Notes: generated by a model not told the origin, from the sequence alone. 64,000 nt of DNA from Paenibacillus sp. HGH0039 (GCF_000411255.1 NZ_KE150412.1:2889965-2953964), one strand, 5' to 3'; counted from the stretch's first letter, positions 52,387 through 61,787 are shown. Numbers and translations: made by a program.

Positions 52387-53907
52387 ATGAGAAACAAACT
52401 GTCCGCAATCGTTGGAGGACTGCTGCTTGCAATTCTGATGGCGTCCATGGACAATACGATTGTATCCACGGCGATCGGCACGATCGTCGGAGAGATGGGA
52501 GGACTCGACAAGTTCGTATGGGTCACCACAGCATATATGGTTACAGAGATGGCCTGCATGCCGATCTTCGGCAAGCTGTCCGATATGTATGGGCGCAAAC
52601 GTTTTTTCATCTTTGGGATCATCGTGTTTATGATCGGTTCCGCGTTGTGCGGAATAGCGCAATCTATCGTAGAGTTAAGTATCTATCGGGCTGTGCAAGG
52701 GGTCGGAGCCGGGGCGATGGTATCCATTGCGTTCACGATTTTGTTCGATGTCGTGTCACCCAAGGATCGCGGGAAGATGATGGGAGCATTCGGAGCGGTA
52801 TTCGGTTTGTCCAGTGTGGTTGGTCCGCTGCTCGGCGGGTACATCACGGATCACATCAATTGGTCGTGGATTTTCTACATCAATCTGCCGCTGGGCTTCA
52901 TTGCCTTGCTGATGATTGCCTTGTTCTACAAAGAATCGGCAGAGCATTCGCAGCAAAAAATCGATTGGGCGGGTTCTATTCTTCTCATAGGGACTGTCGT
53001 CTGCTTTATTTTCGGGCTTGAGCTGGGCGGCAAAACATATGCCTGGGATTCCCCGCAAATTATCGGGTTGTTCACTGGATTCGCGGTTCTTGCTTTCATG
53101 CTTGTCATAGTCGAGAAAAAAGCCGCAGAACCGATCATCTCGTTCGGCTTGTTCCGCAGCAGACTGTACACGACGAGCAATCTGGTCGCCATGCTCAGCG
53201 GCGCAGCATACATGACCGCGGCGATTTTTATTCCGATCTACGTGCAAGGCGTGCTTGGCGGTTCCGCCTCCAATTCGGGGTTGACCTTATTGCCGATGAT
53301 GCTGGGTTCGGTTGTCACCGCAACGCTTGGCGGATTTCTGATGACGAAACTGCAATACCGGACAATCATGATAGGGACGCTGGCGATGCTGCTGACAGGC
53401 CTTGCCCTCCTCTCACAAATTACGGTAGAATCTTCTCGACTTGCCATTACAGGGATTATGATTCTGATCGGTCTCGGGATTGGCGCTTCCTTCTCGGTAT
53501 TAAGCACTTCTGTGCTTCATTCGTTCCCTGCGGCGCAACGCGGGGCGGCAAACGCGACTTTGAATTTCAATCGTTCGCTCGGCATGGCGCTTGGCATTAC
53601 CATTTTTGGGATGGTACAAAGCCACAGCTTGCTCTCGAAGCTCACCGAATCGCTTGGCAAGGGCGACATAGCGGTCCCGGTTGACTTGAACTTAAGCGAT
53701 CCCCATTCGCTGCTGAATCCGGCGCTCCGGCAATCCGTCGATCCTCAGCTTCTTGATACCATTACCGCCGGGCTGTCGGGCTCCATCGGAGCAACCTTTG
53801 CCTGGAGCCTCATTCCCGCTGTTTTGGCGCTGATTGCGGCATTCCTGATGACGAAGGATAAAATGGATCCCGCTGCCGAAGGCGAAGAATTCGCCACCGC
53901 ACACTAA
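52387..53907 (+). CDS. DHA2 family multidrug MFS transporter (EmrB/QacA-like)
   Basis: 506 residues with 14 predicted membrane helices. The DHA2 motif LMASMDNTIVSTAIGTI in helix 1 and the loop GKLSDMYGRKRFFIFG (motif A) are present, as is GAFGAVFGLSSVVGPLLGG (motif C, drug:proton antiporter). It is expected to export cationic or hydrophobic drugs. Ends 46 bp before a WYL regulator on the same strand, and a dehydrogenase follows, so the three may form an operon. Confidence 0.93.
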   Translation: MRNKLSAIVGGLLLAILMASMDNTIVSTAIGTIVGEMGGLDKFVWVTTAYMVTEMACMPIFGKLSDMYGRKRFFIFGIIVFMIGSALCGIAQSIVELSIYRAVQGVGAGAMVSIAFTILFDVVSPKDRGKMMGAFGAVFGLSSVVGPLLGGYITDHINWSWIFYINLPLGFIALLMIALFYKESAEHSQQKIDWAGSILLIGTVVCFIFGLELGGKTYAWDSPQIIGLFTGFAVLAFMLVIVEKKAAEPIISFGLFRSRLYTTSNLVAMLSGAAYMTAAIFIPIYVQGVLGGSASNSGLTLLPMMLGSVVTATLGGFLMTKLQYRTIMIGTLAMLLTGLALLSQITVESSRLAITGIMILIGLGIGASFSVLSTSVLHSFPAAQRGAANATLNFNRSLGMALGITIFGMVQSHSLLSKLTESLGKGDIAVPVDLNLSDPHSLLNPALRQSVDPQLLDTITAGLSGSIGATFAWSLIPAVLALIAAFLMTKDKMDPAAEGEEFATAH

Positions 53908-53953
53908 TTCATCTATCGGCGAGCTGCAGCAGGCCGACTTAGGAGAGATGACA

Positions 53954-54916
53954 ATGAAGCTTGAACGGTTAATGACCATTACGATTTTGCTGCTCAATCG
54001 AAAGCGGGTACAAGCGCAGGAATTGGCGGACCAGCTTGAAGTGTCTCTGCGCACCATTTATCGCGATCTCGATTCGCTCGGTCAAGCCGGCATTCCCATC
54101 GTCTCCTATACCGGCATGGAAGGCGGTTATGAGATTATGGACAGCTTCCGCCTGGATCGGCAGTTGCTGTCCTTCGATGAGCTGACCGCTCTCTCCACTG
54201 CGCTTCGCGGTCTTGAGTCTACGAAGGCCTACGATCGCTCGAATATGGATCTCCTCCTCAGCAAAGTCGGCGCAATGGTGGCGCAAGCCGAGCAGGGCCG
54301 GGCAGGAGAAGGAGACCGTATTCATATAGATTTTACCCCTTGGAAAAATAGCGAAGAGGACCAAAGTCGGTATAATTCGCTTCGCCAAGCCGTGAATGAT
54401 CGGAAGCTCATCCGATTCAGATACACGAGCAGAACGGGCGATGAACAAAAGCGCGAGGTAGAACCGATGGCGCTCGTGCTCAAGAACTACGCGTGGTACC
54501 TTCACGGCTATTGTCGCTTGCGCGGCGATTATCGCATCTTCAAGCTGACGCGTATTCGGGAATTGGGCATACAAGCCGGCACCTTCATTCGTCGAGCGGA
54601 GTCGCTTGCGCAGTTGAATGACAGGTGGAAGAAACCTGAGATAAACGAGGCAAATGAGGCGATTGCAGTTGTCCTTCAATTTAAAGCATCGGCTGCCGTG
54701 TCCGTGATGGACCATTTTGATGAAAAGGATATTGAACGGTTGTCGGATGGACAGCTTATTGTGCGCATGACCTACTCGAGTGAACATTGGCTGATCCGTA
54801 CTGTGTTCCATTATATGACGGATGTTATTGTGCTTGAACCCGCTTCTATTGCCGCAAAAGTGAGGCAGACTGCTCTGGATATTGCGGGACAGTATGGCGT
54901 GTCGGATACGAAATAA
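53954..54916 (+). CDS. YafY-like transcriptional regulator (HTH-11 plus WYL domain)
   Basis: 320 residues: N-terminal winged helix (MKLERLMTITILLLNRKRVQAQELADQLEVSLRTIYRDLDSLGQAGIPI), a middle helical section, WYL domain (LIRFRYTSRTGDEQKREVEPMALVLKNYAWYLHGYCRLRGDYRIFKLTRI) and a C-terminal extension. WYL domains sense ligands, often nucleic acids or small molecules. ATG 53954 follows AGGAGA by seven bases. It probably controls the exporter gene before it. Confidence 0.92.
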   Translation: MKLERLMTITILLLNRKRVQAQELADQLEVSLRTIYRDLDSLGQAGIPIVSYTGMEGGYEIMDSFRLDRQLLSFDELTALSTALRGLESTKAYDRSNMDLLLSKVGAMVAQAEQGRAGEGDRIHIDFTPWKNSEEDQSRYNSLRQAVNDRKLIRFRYTSRTGDEQKREVEPMALVLKNYAWYLHGYCRLRGDYRIFKLTRIRELGIQAGTFIRRAESLAQLNDRWKKPEINEANEAIAVVLQFKASAAVSVMDHFDEKDIERLSDGQLIVRMTYSSEHWLIRTVFHYMTDVIVLEPASIAAKVRQTALDIAGQYGVSDTK

Positions 54917-54938
54917 GTTCAGAGAGGGAGGTTGGCTC

Positions 54939-55691
54939 ATGATGTCCTTAGATGGAAAAGTAGCGATTGTTACCGGGGGCGCTCGGGGGGTCGGGCGAGC
55001 GACGTGCATTCAGTTGGCTAAACAGGGAGCGAAGATTGTTGTCAACGACTTCGGAAATGAGTTGACCGCCGAATCCGTCGTGTCCGAGATTGTTGCGGAT
55101 GGCGGCGAGGCCGTGTCGATTCCGGCGGATGCCCGCAGTGCGGGACAAATGGAACAGCTCGTGAAAGCCGTGAAGCACGCATTCGGGCGTATTGATGTTC
55201 TCGTATGCAATGCCAGTAACGGCGCTACAGCCGCGACCTTTGCCGAGCTCTCTTGGGAGTCATTCGAACGGCAGCTGACCGATGAATTGAAGGCGGCATT
55301 CGAGCCGACGAAGGCAGTTATCCCGACGATGACGGCACAGCAATTCGGCCGGATCATCTATCTGTCCAGCACGGAGGGCAAAGATCCTACCCCTCAATAT
55401 ATCGCATTCGGTACGGCGAAGGGCGGGCTCGATACGTTTGCGCGATATATTGCACAAGAATTCGGCCCCTGCGGGATCTCGGCAAATGTCGTAGCTCCCG
55501 GCTTCGTTAGAGCCGATGAGACTCTTATGATCTCTGAGGAAGAGGCTCGCGTGATAGGCAGCTTCACACCACTGGGCCGGATTGCCGAGCCGGAAGATGT
55601 GGCGGGGGTTATCTCTTTTCTCGCCGGAGACGGCGCGCGATTCCTGACGGGAACATACACGCCCGTTACCGGCGGGCTTGTCATGGAGTGA
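54939..55691 (+). CDS. SDR-like protein with Phe in place of catalytic Tyr
   Basis: 250 residues with SDR fold: TGGARGVGRATC, DFGNE after strand 2, VLVCNASNGA instead of NNAG, IIYLSSTEGKDP with the catalytic Ser. The position of the catalytic Tyr reads PQYIAFGTAKGG, that is FxxxK. A tyrosine sits three residues earlier (QYIAF), out of register. The enzyme may lack classical redox chemistry or use another acid. ATG 54939 follows GGGAGG. Downstream of a drug exporter and a WYL regulator, and followed by two terminators. Confidence 0.88.
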   Translation: MMSLDGKVAIVTGGARGVGRATCIQLAKQGAKIVVNDFGNELTAESVVSEIVADGGEAVSIPADARSAGQMEQLVKAVKHAFGRIDVLVCNASNGATAATFAELSWESFERQLTDELKAAFEPTKAVIPTMTAQQFGRIIYLSSTEGKDPTPQYIAFGTAKGGLDTFARYIAQEFGPCGISANVVAPGFVRADETLMISEEEARVIGSFTPLGRIAEPEDVAGVISFLAGDGARFLTGTYTPVTGGLVME

Positions 55692-55738
55692 GTCTCTCCA
55701 CACTCGATCCCCTCATAATGATGCGACTGCCCCGCATG

Positions 55739-55832
55739 GGAGCCTTTTAAGGCTCCTTTTTTGTATTGTATGTGGCGGCAAATTCGCATGGCGAGGACAT
55801 GTCCTTGAAGTAAGGGCATGTCTTTTTTTCAA
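55739..55832 (+). terminator. two consecutive terminators
   Basis: GGAGCCTT / AAGGCTCC (55739-55756) then TTTTTT; and GACATGTCCTT / AAGGGCATGTC (around 55797-55823) then TTTTTTT. They end the exporter-regulator-dehydrogenase transcript. Confidence 0.8.
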
Positions 55833-55938
55833 TAGATCTTAAGAAAATCTTTATTGTTTACTGACGTAAATGCTAATAAATTTTCGATAAGATAAGGCCA
55901 GTAATCGATAAAGTACATTAAGGAGTTGAAATGAACAT

Positions 55939-56514
55939 ATGCTGGCTAACACCTTTATAAAAACCAAGATCACCGATAGATGGCGCTTCCTCAAAAAATT
56001 TATTCAAAATCCCCACGACGTCGGGAGTATTGCCCCAAGCTCGAACAGATTGACGCAAAAAATGTTGGAGCCTGTGCCCTGGAATCATGTGCACACGTTA
56101 GTCGAATTGGGAGCGGGAACAGGGGTATTCACCCAAATGATTTATGACCTAGTTCGTCCGGATTGCCAAGTCGCCGTCTTTGAGAAGGAAGAGGAGATGA
56201 GGGATTTACTCAAGCGAGAGTTCGTCGGATTCCATATGTTCCCCAATGCGCTGGAGCTTAAAGACAGCTTGAGCAGCATCGGGGCGGGCCGAGTGGACTG
56301 TATCGTCTCGGGGCTGCCTTTCGCCAACTTTTCGCAAGCGGATCGGGAGAAGATCATCCGGCAAGTTCGCGAGACGTTAAGGGAAGACGGATTGTTCATT
56401 ACATTCCAATATTCGCTGCAGATGAAAACCATGCTGCAGGCTGTCTTCGACGAGGTAAGCATCTCACTTGTTCCGTGGAACCTCCCTCCGGCCTTCGTCT
56501 ATACATGCAAATAA
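55939..56514 (+). CDS. SAM-dependent methyltransferase, phospholipid N-methyltransferase (PmtA)-like
   Basis: 191 residues: FLKKFIQNPHDVGSIAPSSNRLTQKML is typical of PmtA-type lipid methyltransferases; LVELGAGTGVFTQMI is the cofactor loop; DCIVSGLPFANFS takes the place of the catalytic post-I motif. PmtA methylates phosphatidylethanolamine, but homologues of this size can also be rRNA dimethylase relatives. Followed after 69 bp by dedA and then by a two-component system, all on the plus strand. Confidence 0.82.
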   Translation: MLANTFIKTKITDRWRFLKKFIQNPHDVGSIAPSSNRLTQKMLEPVPWNHVHTLVELGAGTGVFTQMIYDLVRPDCQVAVFEKEEEMRDLLKREFVGFHMFPNALELKDSLSSIGAGRVDCIVSGLPFANFSQADREKIIRQVRETLREDGLFITFQYSLQMKTMLQAVFDEVSISLVPWNLPPAFVYTCK

Positions 56515-56583
56515 ATGCCATTAGCCTAAAAATTTCCTGATTTTCCTTTTGTTCATTATTAAATTAGAATTGGAGGAGACATC

Positions 56584-57192
56584 ATGAGCATTGATTCCAT
56601 ACTCGATGGCATTCATCACTTCGGTTATTTCGCGCTCTTTTTCTCGCTATGGCTGGGTATAGTCGGGATGCCGATACCGGACGAAGTGGTTGTCATGACG
56701 GGGGGAATGGTCGGTTCGCTGCGCTTGCTGCAGACGGTTCCGGCTTATGTTATGACCTACCTGGGAGTAGTGTCCGGGTTATCATTAGGTTATATTTTAG
56801 GCAGGGTGATGGGACCGCACGTCGTCGAGCGTTTGCGCGAGAAGAAAAAAATCGCGCCCTACATTCAAAAATCCGATCGGTTGCTCGAGAAATACGGGTC
56901 GTTCGCGCTGGTGATCAGCTACTGTTTTCCGGTAGTTCGTCATGTTCTGCCTTACTTGGTGGGAGTCAATAAAATGCCGTTCCCTAAATACGCGATGATT
57001 TCCTACTCGACCGGACTGCTGTGGACGACGATTTATTTTATTATCGGTTATTATTTTGGAGGCAACATCGAGCGGATAGGAAATAATGTGTATAAATACG
57101 GGTATTATGGCCTGGCTGCAGCCGTTATTTTCATAATCAGTGCCGCCGTTATCAAAGCCATTCGTAAAAAGAAGAAGGTGTGTTCCGAATGA
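56584..57192 (+). CDS. DedA family membrane protein
   Basis: 202 residues with DedA layout: hydrophobic start YFALFFSLWLGIVGMPIPDEVVVMTGGMVG, reentrant loop with acidic residues, GYILGRVMGPHVVERL, then YGSFALVISYCFPVVRHVLPYLVGVNKMPFPKYAMISYSTGLLWTTIYFIIGYYFGG, the conserved FxPxxR-like stretch. DedA proteins flip lipids such as undecaprenyl phosphate or phosphatidylethanolamine. It overlaps the regulator gene as ATGA. ATG follows GGAGGAG. Confidence 0.93.
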   Translation: MSIDSILDGIHHFGYFALFFSLWLGIVGMPIPDEVVVMTGGMVGSLRLLQTVPAYVMTYLGVVSGLSLGYILGRVMGPHVVERLREKKKIAPYIQKSDRLLEKYGSFALVISYCFPVVRHVLPYLVGVNKMPFPKYAMISYSTGLLWTTIYFIIGYYFGGNIERIGNNVYKYGYYGLAAAVIFIISAAVIKAIRKKKKVCSE

Positions 57193-57890
57193 AGAACGAG
57201 AAAGGGGCCTCCGTACTAATCATTGACGATGAGCCGGAAATCCGCGACATTGTCCAGATTTTTCTCAAAAATGAAGGGTACGAGGTCATGGAAGCCGAAG
57301 ATGGGGCCGCGGGTTTGGAGCTGCTTCGGAAGAAGGAGTTCGATCTGGTCATTTTGGACGTGATGATGCCGAGGCTCGACGGGATCAAGGCCTGCATTCA
57401 AATTCGGCAAACCCGGAATACCCCCATTATTATGCTCTCCGCCAAGAACGAAGACATGGACAAAATATTAGGCTTAACGAGCGGTGCGGACGATTATTTA
57501 TCCAAGCCGTTTAATCCTCTGGAGCTTGTCGCCCGGGTCAAATCGCAGCTGCGGCGGGTCCGGATGAGCGAGACGCAGGATAAGCGGCAGCCACTAGAGC
57601 TTAGCATTGGAGATTTGGTCTTGAATATCCCCCGCCACCAGGTAACGGTCAAAGGCAAGGATATCTCTCTTACTCCGCTGGAGTTCGATATTCTGGAGCT
57701 GCTCGCCACTCACCGGGGGCATGTATTCAGCGTGGACAGAATTTACGAAACGATCTGGAAGGACCCCGCGTTGCAATCCGACAAAACGGTAATGGTGCAT
57801 ATCCGGAATCTTCGCGAAAAACTCAAGGACAATCCCCGGGAGCCCAAATATATCAAAACCGTCTGGGGAGTGGGCTATAAAATTGATTAG
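57189..57890 (+). CDS. OmpR-family response regulator
   Basis: 233 residues: VLIIDDEPEIRDIVQIFLKNEGYEV, phosphoacceptor VILDVMMPRLDG, switch YLSKPFNPLEL, winged helix with LTPLEFDILELLATHRGHVFSVDRIYETIWKD and ends GVGYKID. ATG 57189 overlaps the dedA stop; a GTG three codons earlier is an alternative. Overlaps the kinase gene by eight bases, which is expected for a cognate pair. Confidence 0.94.
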   Translation: MKNEKGASVLIIDDEPEIRDIVQIFLKNEGYEVMEAEDGAAGLELLRKKEFDLVILDVMMPRLDGIKACIQIRQTRNTPIIMLSAKNEDMDKILGLTSGADDYLSKPFNPLELVARVKSQLRRVRMSETQDKRQPLELSIGDLVLNIPRHQVTVKGKDISLTPLEFDILELLATHRGHVFSVDRIYETIWKDPALQSDKTVMVHIRNLREKLKDNPREPKYIKTVWGVGYKID

Positions 57891-59319
57891 ACTCAAAAGA
57901 CCGGATTGGATCAAGAGTCTGCGGGTAAAGCTAATGCTGGCTTTCGGAGCGACCCTCGTGCTCACGACGATTTTGAGCCTGCTCTTCGACTATGTGACGC
58001 GGGAATCGCGTAAGGTCTACTTCACCAGTTTTGAAACAAGCAAACAGAACGTCAAACAGCACTTGAGCGACATGGAGCGGCAGATACCCGTGCTCTCCGG
58101 TCCGGAGGGGATCGATCCGCTGCTAAAGCGCGAGAGCGAAGCAAGCCGGCTGCGCATTCTGCTTTCCGATATGCAAGGGACTATCGTCTATCATTCCCCA
58201 TCGGTTACAGAGGATAAGATCGATTTATACCAAATTATCTATGAGCAGAGGGAGACGGAGAATCAGCCCGAGTCCGGCACTATGTATACGGCGATTACAC
58301 CCATCCAATATCAGGGTCAGAAGCTGTTTCTTGTCGTATCGGGTCCGCTCTTTGCAGAACGAGGTTATGTATATGAGAATCCTCCCCTGTACAGCTCGCT
58401 TGTGTTTCTGCTGTTATTCCTGCTGCTGTTTTATTTGCTCACCTACAGCAAAATGAAAGAAATCCGGACCATGAGCAGAGGAGTCCAGCAAATTGCCGAG
58501 GGCAAGCTATCCATACGACTGCCGGTCAAAAGCAAGGATGAACTCGGAACCCTCACCGCAAGCATCAACGAGATGGCGGGACAGCTAGAGGAGATGATCG
58601 CCAAAGAGCGGTTGGCCGAGCAAGCCAAGAGTGAGCTTATAACGAACATATCTCATGATTTGAGAACTCCTCTGACGAGTATTATCGGCTATTTAACCGT
58701 CCTGATCGAACATCCGGAGACAAGCGGCGTGCTGAAGAATTACGTTAATAATGCGCTGAACAAATCCAACCAGCTCAAAAAATTAATTGACGATTTATTC
58801 GAGTACACACGGCTGACAAACAATCAGGTGGCTCTGGACAAAAGCCGGGTCGATCTGGTCGGAATGCTGAATCAGATCATCATGGAATTCCTTCCGCTCG
58901 CTGAGCAGCATCAGATCAGAGTGAACAGTACGCTGCCCGATCGGAAAGTGGATGTATGTATCGACGCAGACAAAATCGTCCGGGCCATCGATAACTTGTT
59001 AACCAATGCGCTCAAATTCAGCGTAAAACCGGGCAGCATCGATATCGTAATGAATGCAGAGCACCCATGGGTCGTACTGTCTATCGCCAACACGGGTTTG
59101 GCCATTACGCCTGAGCAGGAAAAAAGGCTGTTCGACCGATTCTATAAAGCCGACGAATCGAGGAACGACCACCGGATGCCGCACGGGTCGGGTCTTGGCC
59201 TTTCGATTGCACAGAGCATCATGCAGCTGCATGAAGGAGATATCTGGCTGCGGCGAACCGGACCGTACTATGAATTTTTTATGCGGATTCCATTGCCGCC
59301 CGCTTCCGTTACAATGTAA
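57883..59319 (+). CDS. sensor histidine kinase
   Basis: 478 residues: helix about 15-37, an extracellular domain of about 130 residues, second helix about 165-190 (SSLVFLLLFLLLFYLLTY), HAMP domain (MSRGVQQIAEGKLSIRLPVKSKDELG), phosphoacceptor ELITNISHDLRTPLTSIIGYL, NALKFS, and GSGLGLSIAQSIMQLHEG. Start is TTG within the regulator stop. With the regulator it forms a complete two-component system attached to the DedA gene. Confidence 0.93.
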   Translation: MIRLKRPDWIKSLRVKLMLAFGATLVLTTILSLLFDYVTRESRKVYFTSFETSKQNVKQHLSDMERQIPVLSGPEGIDPLLKRESEASRLRILLSDMQGTIVYHSPSVTEDKIDLYQIIYEQRETENQPESGTMYTAITPIQYQGQKLFLVVSGPLFAERGYVYENPPLYSSLVFLLLFLLLFYLLTYSKMKEIRTMSRGVQQIAEGKLSIRLPVKSKDELGTLTASINEMAGQLEEMIAKERLAEQAKSELITNISHDLRTPLTSIIGYLTVLIEHPETSGVLKNYVNNALNKSNQLKKLIDDLFEYTRLTNNQVALDKSRVDLVGMLNQIIMEFLPLAEQHQIRVNSTLPDRKVDVCIDADKIVRAIDNLLTNALKFSVKPGSIDIVMNAEHPWVVLSIANTGLAITPEQEKRLFDRFYKADESRNDHRMPHGSGLGLSIAQSIMQLHEGDIWLRRTGPYYEFFMRIPLPPASVTM

Positions 59320-59513
59320 ACATGTTGCTCGGTGTCCGCCCGCGAAAAATGTGAAAGGAGCTGCCGCGGCACGCTCCTTCGTTGATGTTCTTATGGATTT
59401 TTATTTTCATGATCTGCACGACAGATTGACGATTCGGTGCCAAGGCACTTCGAAAAGTCGGCTTTGTCGCCTGTAATACGGATCACGCATTACCTCGGCT
59501 ACTTCGGCAAATA

Positions 59514-59543
59514 TTGATAAATAAAGCAAGGCGATGGTACAAT
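59514..59543 (+). promoter_or_regulatory. probable sigma-A promoter of the DUF4062 gene
   Basis: TTGATA (59514-59519) and TACAAT (59538-59543) with an 18-bp spacer. The ATG is about 30 bases downstream. Confidence 0.6.
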
Positions 59544-59574
59544 TTATAATAATTTCACTTAATATAGGTGGCCT

Positions 59575-60174
59575 ATGAGAAAAAAATTACAAGTCTACAT
59601 ATCGTCTACTTTCAACGATCTTATTGAGGAAAGACATACCGCTGTTGAAGCCGTACTTCAAGCCGGTCATATCCCTGCTGGAATCGAGCAATTTTTCAAG
59701 GAAAGTCCAATGAAAATTAGGAAGAGATGGATCGACGAGTCCGATGTATATATCCTGATTCTCGGAGGATTCTATGGTTTAACTCTTCCTGATGAATCTA
59801 AGAGCTATACACATTGGGAATATGAGTATGCCGGAGAAGCGGGCAAACCTAGATTTGCTTTTGTTGTCACAGATGAAGCATTAAGACAAAAGCCATACGA
59901 CTTCGCAGCAATTGAATACTATCAGAAGTTCCAAGAATTTAGGCAATCCGTATTCGAAACAGTACCTACATTTTATGTTGAAGATGTACGGCACATTAAA
60001 ATGGTACTTCGTGATCAATTGCGGGAGTATGCAGCAAGAGACGATTTGTATGGCTGGATTTCCGGCAAGGATGCCTCAGACGTACAAAATTTATTGGAAG
60101 AGAATGCAAGTTTATTGAGAGAGAATGCTAAATTAAATGCCGAGTTAGAGAAAAACAAAAAAGCAAATCAATGA
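59575..60174 (+). CDS. DUF4062 domain protein with C-terminal coiled coil
   Basis: 199 residues. DUF4062 pattern: KLQVYISSTFNDLIEERHTAVEAVLQAGHIPAGIEQFF, then IDESDVYILILGGFYG and SYTHWEYEYAGEAGKPRFAFVV. A coiled coil (LLEENASLLRENAKLNAELEKN) closes the chain. DUF4062 occurs as the N-terminal module of NTPase-type immune and conflict proteins and resembles TIR/nucleotide-processing folds. Here it stands alone. It faces the NADAR/NrtR operon, which also relates to NAD derivatives. Ribosome site AGGTGG. Confidence 0.86.
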   Translation: MRKKLQVYISSTFNDLIEERHTAVEAVLQAGHIPAGIEQFFKESPMKIRKRWIDESDVYILILGGFYGLTLPDESKSYTHWEYEYAGEAGKPRFAFVVTDEALRQKPYDFAAIEYYQKFQEFRQSVFETVPTFYVEDVRHIKMVLRDQLREYAARDDLYGWISGKDASDVQNLLEENASLLRENAKLNAELEKNKKANQ

Positions 60175-60265
60175 TTTTTCGCCGTCGAAGAGGTTCATGA
60201 CATTCTGCAATTTCTTTTCGGTTCATTTTTGCCCCTTCTTGCATCCGTACCGATTCCGCCTGAAG

Positions 60266-60817
60266 TTAATCGCGCAATAATTCGTCCCGCACATCGGTTA
60301 GCACGAATCCAAGCAGATTCCTGCCTCTCCATTTGATGGGGTTCTCCGCGTCCGGGTTGGACTGGCCCATGCCAATTCCCCAGATGCGGTCCCGCGGGCT
60401 CGCCTCGACGAGAATACGGTTTTTCGTCGACTTGAGGTATCCGCCAAGATCCGGATTTTGCGTAAACTTGGCCAGACTGCCTCTTCTAACGATGCCATAG
60501 CATTCTTGGTCCCATACGTCCTTGTCGAAGTTTCTAACCGCGCGCCCATAAGCTTTCATCTCCTTGGGATGATGGGCCTTGAGGATCGCATCCAGCATTT
60601 CGTCATCACCGAACAGCCTTGCTTTCTCAGCCATCATAAACTGCTCCGTGCAGGAATACGCAGTCCCCTCTACCACAAACGGGCTCTTCCACCATTGGCT
60701 AAAACAACTTTTGTCGACGCTGCCGTCCTTTGACGGTGTATGGCCCCAGAAGAACACAAATTTGAATTTGTTTCCCTCGTTATAAGCCTTCCTTAACTCT
60801 TCGATCGTGTATATCAT
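60266..60817 (-). CDS. NADAR (YbiA-like) family N-glycosidase
   Basis: 183 residues: FSQWWKSPFVVEGTAYSCTEQFMMAEKARLFGD, GRAVRNFDKDVWD, KFTQNPDLGGYLKSTKNRILVEASPRDRIWGIGMG; all are hallmark NADAR patterns, and length is usual. NADAR enzymes cleave ADP-ribose or ribosyl-type glycosidic bonds; members reverse guanine ADP-ribosylation and YbiA acts in riboflavin intermediate clearance. It starts two bases after the Nudix regulator gene, so they share a transcript. Confidence 0.93.
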   Translation of the reverse strand: MIYTIEELRKAYNEGNKFKFVFFWGHTPSKDGSVDKSCFSQWWKSPFVVEGTAYSCTEQFMMAEKARLFGDDEMLDAILKAHHPKEMKAYGRAVRNFDKDVWDQECYGIVRRGSLAKFTQNPDLGGYLKSTKNRILVEASPRDRIWGIGMGQSNPDAENPIKWRGRNLLGFVLTDVRDELLRD

Positions 60818-60819
60818 CT

Positions 60820-61707
60820 CTAATCCTCCAATCTTCTTCGATATAAGCGGGAAGGGCGATGTCCCGCATTTTCAGTGTAGTGGTCGGTCTCTACCACAAG
60901 ATCGGCCACTTTACGCCGAAAGGCAGCTTTCAACAGCTCTTTGTCTAAAATAACCTCGTAGACCTGCTGCAGCTCCGTCAGCGTAAACAAGGACGGCATC
61001 AAATGCAGGGCAATATCCGTATAATTCACTTTTCCCCTTAGTCGCTCGAAGGCACAGGCAATAATTTTCGCATGATCGAAAGCCAGTCCATTATTCGATA
61101 CGATGGAGTATACGGTAGACGCCGAGGTAGGCTTTACCGTCACTGTCCGATCCACAACGGCCGTAAGCTCCTCCTCTTCACTGCTAAGCTTGAGCTCATA
61201 TTCATACGTCTTTACATACCCGTTCTCGAGCAGTTCTTTCCGTTCCCGCAGCAGCCGGTAGGTTACCTTGAACCAGGTAGCCTCGGCAGCGTCATCCCCT
61301 GCCTTCAACTGTACCTGATCGCTGTCGATCAGAGCCATATAGCTGCAGCTCATCACCCAAGTTCGGGGATCACGCCCAATATCGCTGAATGTGTACAACT
61401 GCTCCAGATAGACATCATCCACGCCGGTCTCTTCGCGCAGTTCCCTCGTTGCTGCCTGCTCCGTCGTCTCGCCTAACCGGACGAAGCCGCCCGGAAGCGC
61501 CCATTTGCCTATGTACGGATGCCCTCCCCGTCGGATAAGCAAGACGCGCAGCTCCTTCTCCGGAAGCTTGCGGTAGCTGGCCGCCTCCGTGTTCGTGACG
61601 GTGAAGATGACCATATCTGCAGCCACCGAGGGCCGCTCGAAATCCTCCACCCGATACTGTTCCAAAAACTCGCGTTCCGTAAGGCCATCGCGATCCAACA
61701 AACCCAA
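60820..61707 (-). CDS. NrtR-like Nudix regulator (Nudix domain plus winged helix)
   Basis: 295 residues: Nudix domain from about 30 with the box GGFVRLGETTEQAATRELREETGV matching GX5EX7REUXEEXGU, then a C-terminal winged helix (VNYTDIALHLMPSLFTLTELQQVYEVIL..FRRKVADL) typical of NrtR, a repressor of NAD metabolism genes that responds to ADP-ribose. The complete Nudix box suggests hydrolase activity is kept. TTG start follows AAGGAGG. A palindrome in front fits autoregulation; the co-transcribed NADAR is the likely target. Confidence 0.92.
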   Translation of the reverse strand: MGLLDRDGLTEREFLEQYRVEDFERPSVAADMVIFTVTNTEAASYRKLPEKELRVLLIRRGGHPYIGKWALPGGFVRLGETTEQAATRELREETGVDDVYLEQLYTFSDIGRDPRTWVMSCSYMALIDSDQVQLKAGDDAAEATWFKVTYRLLRERKELLENGYVKTYEYELKLSSEEEELTAVVDRTVTVKPTSASTVYSIVSNNGLAFDHAKIIACAFERLRGKVNYTDIALHLMPSLFTLTELQQVYEVILDKELLKAAFRRKVADLVVETDHYTENAGHRPSRLYRRRLED

Positions 61708-61787
61708 TGTACTCGCCTCCTTCTTTGCTCTATGTTATTTCATTGCCGTTCAGATATTTGATCGGTCCAATAATCGCTCGCATATTC

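Noticed and set aside
53969..55009. 346-codon minus-strand frame across the WYL regulator
   Set aside because: Antisense to a clear regulator and crosses into the next gene; codon-pattern artefact.
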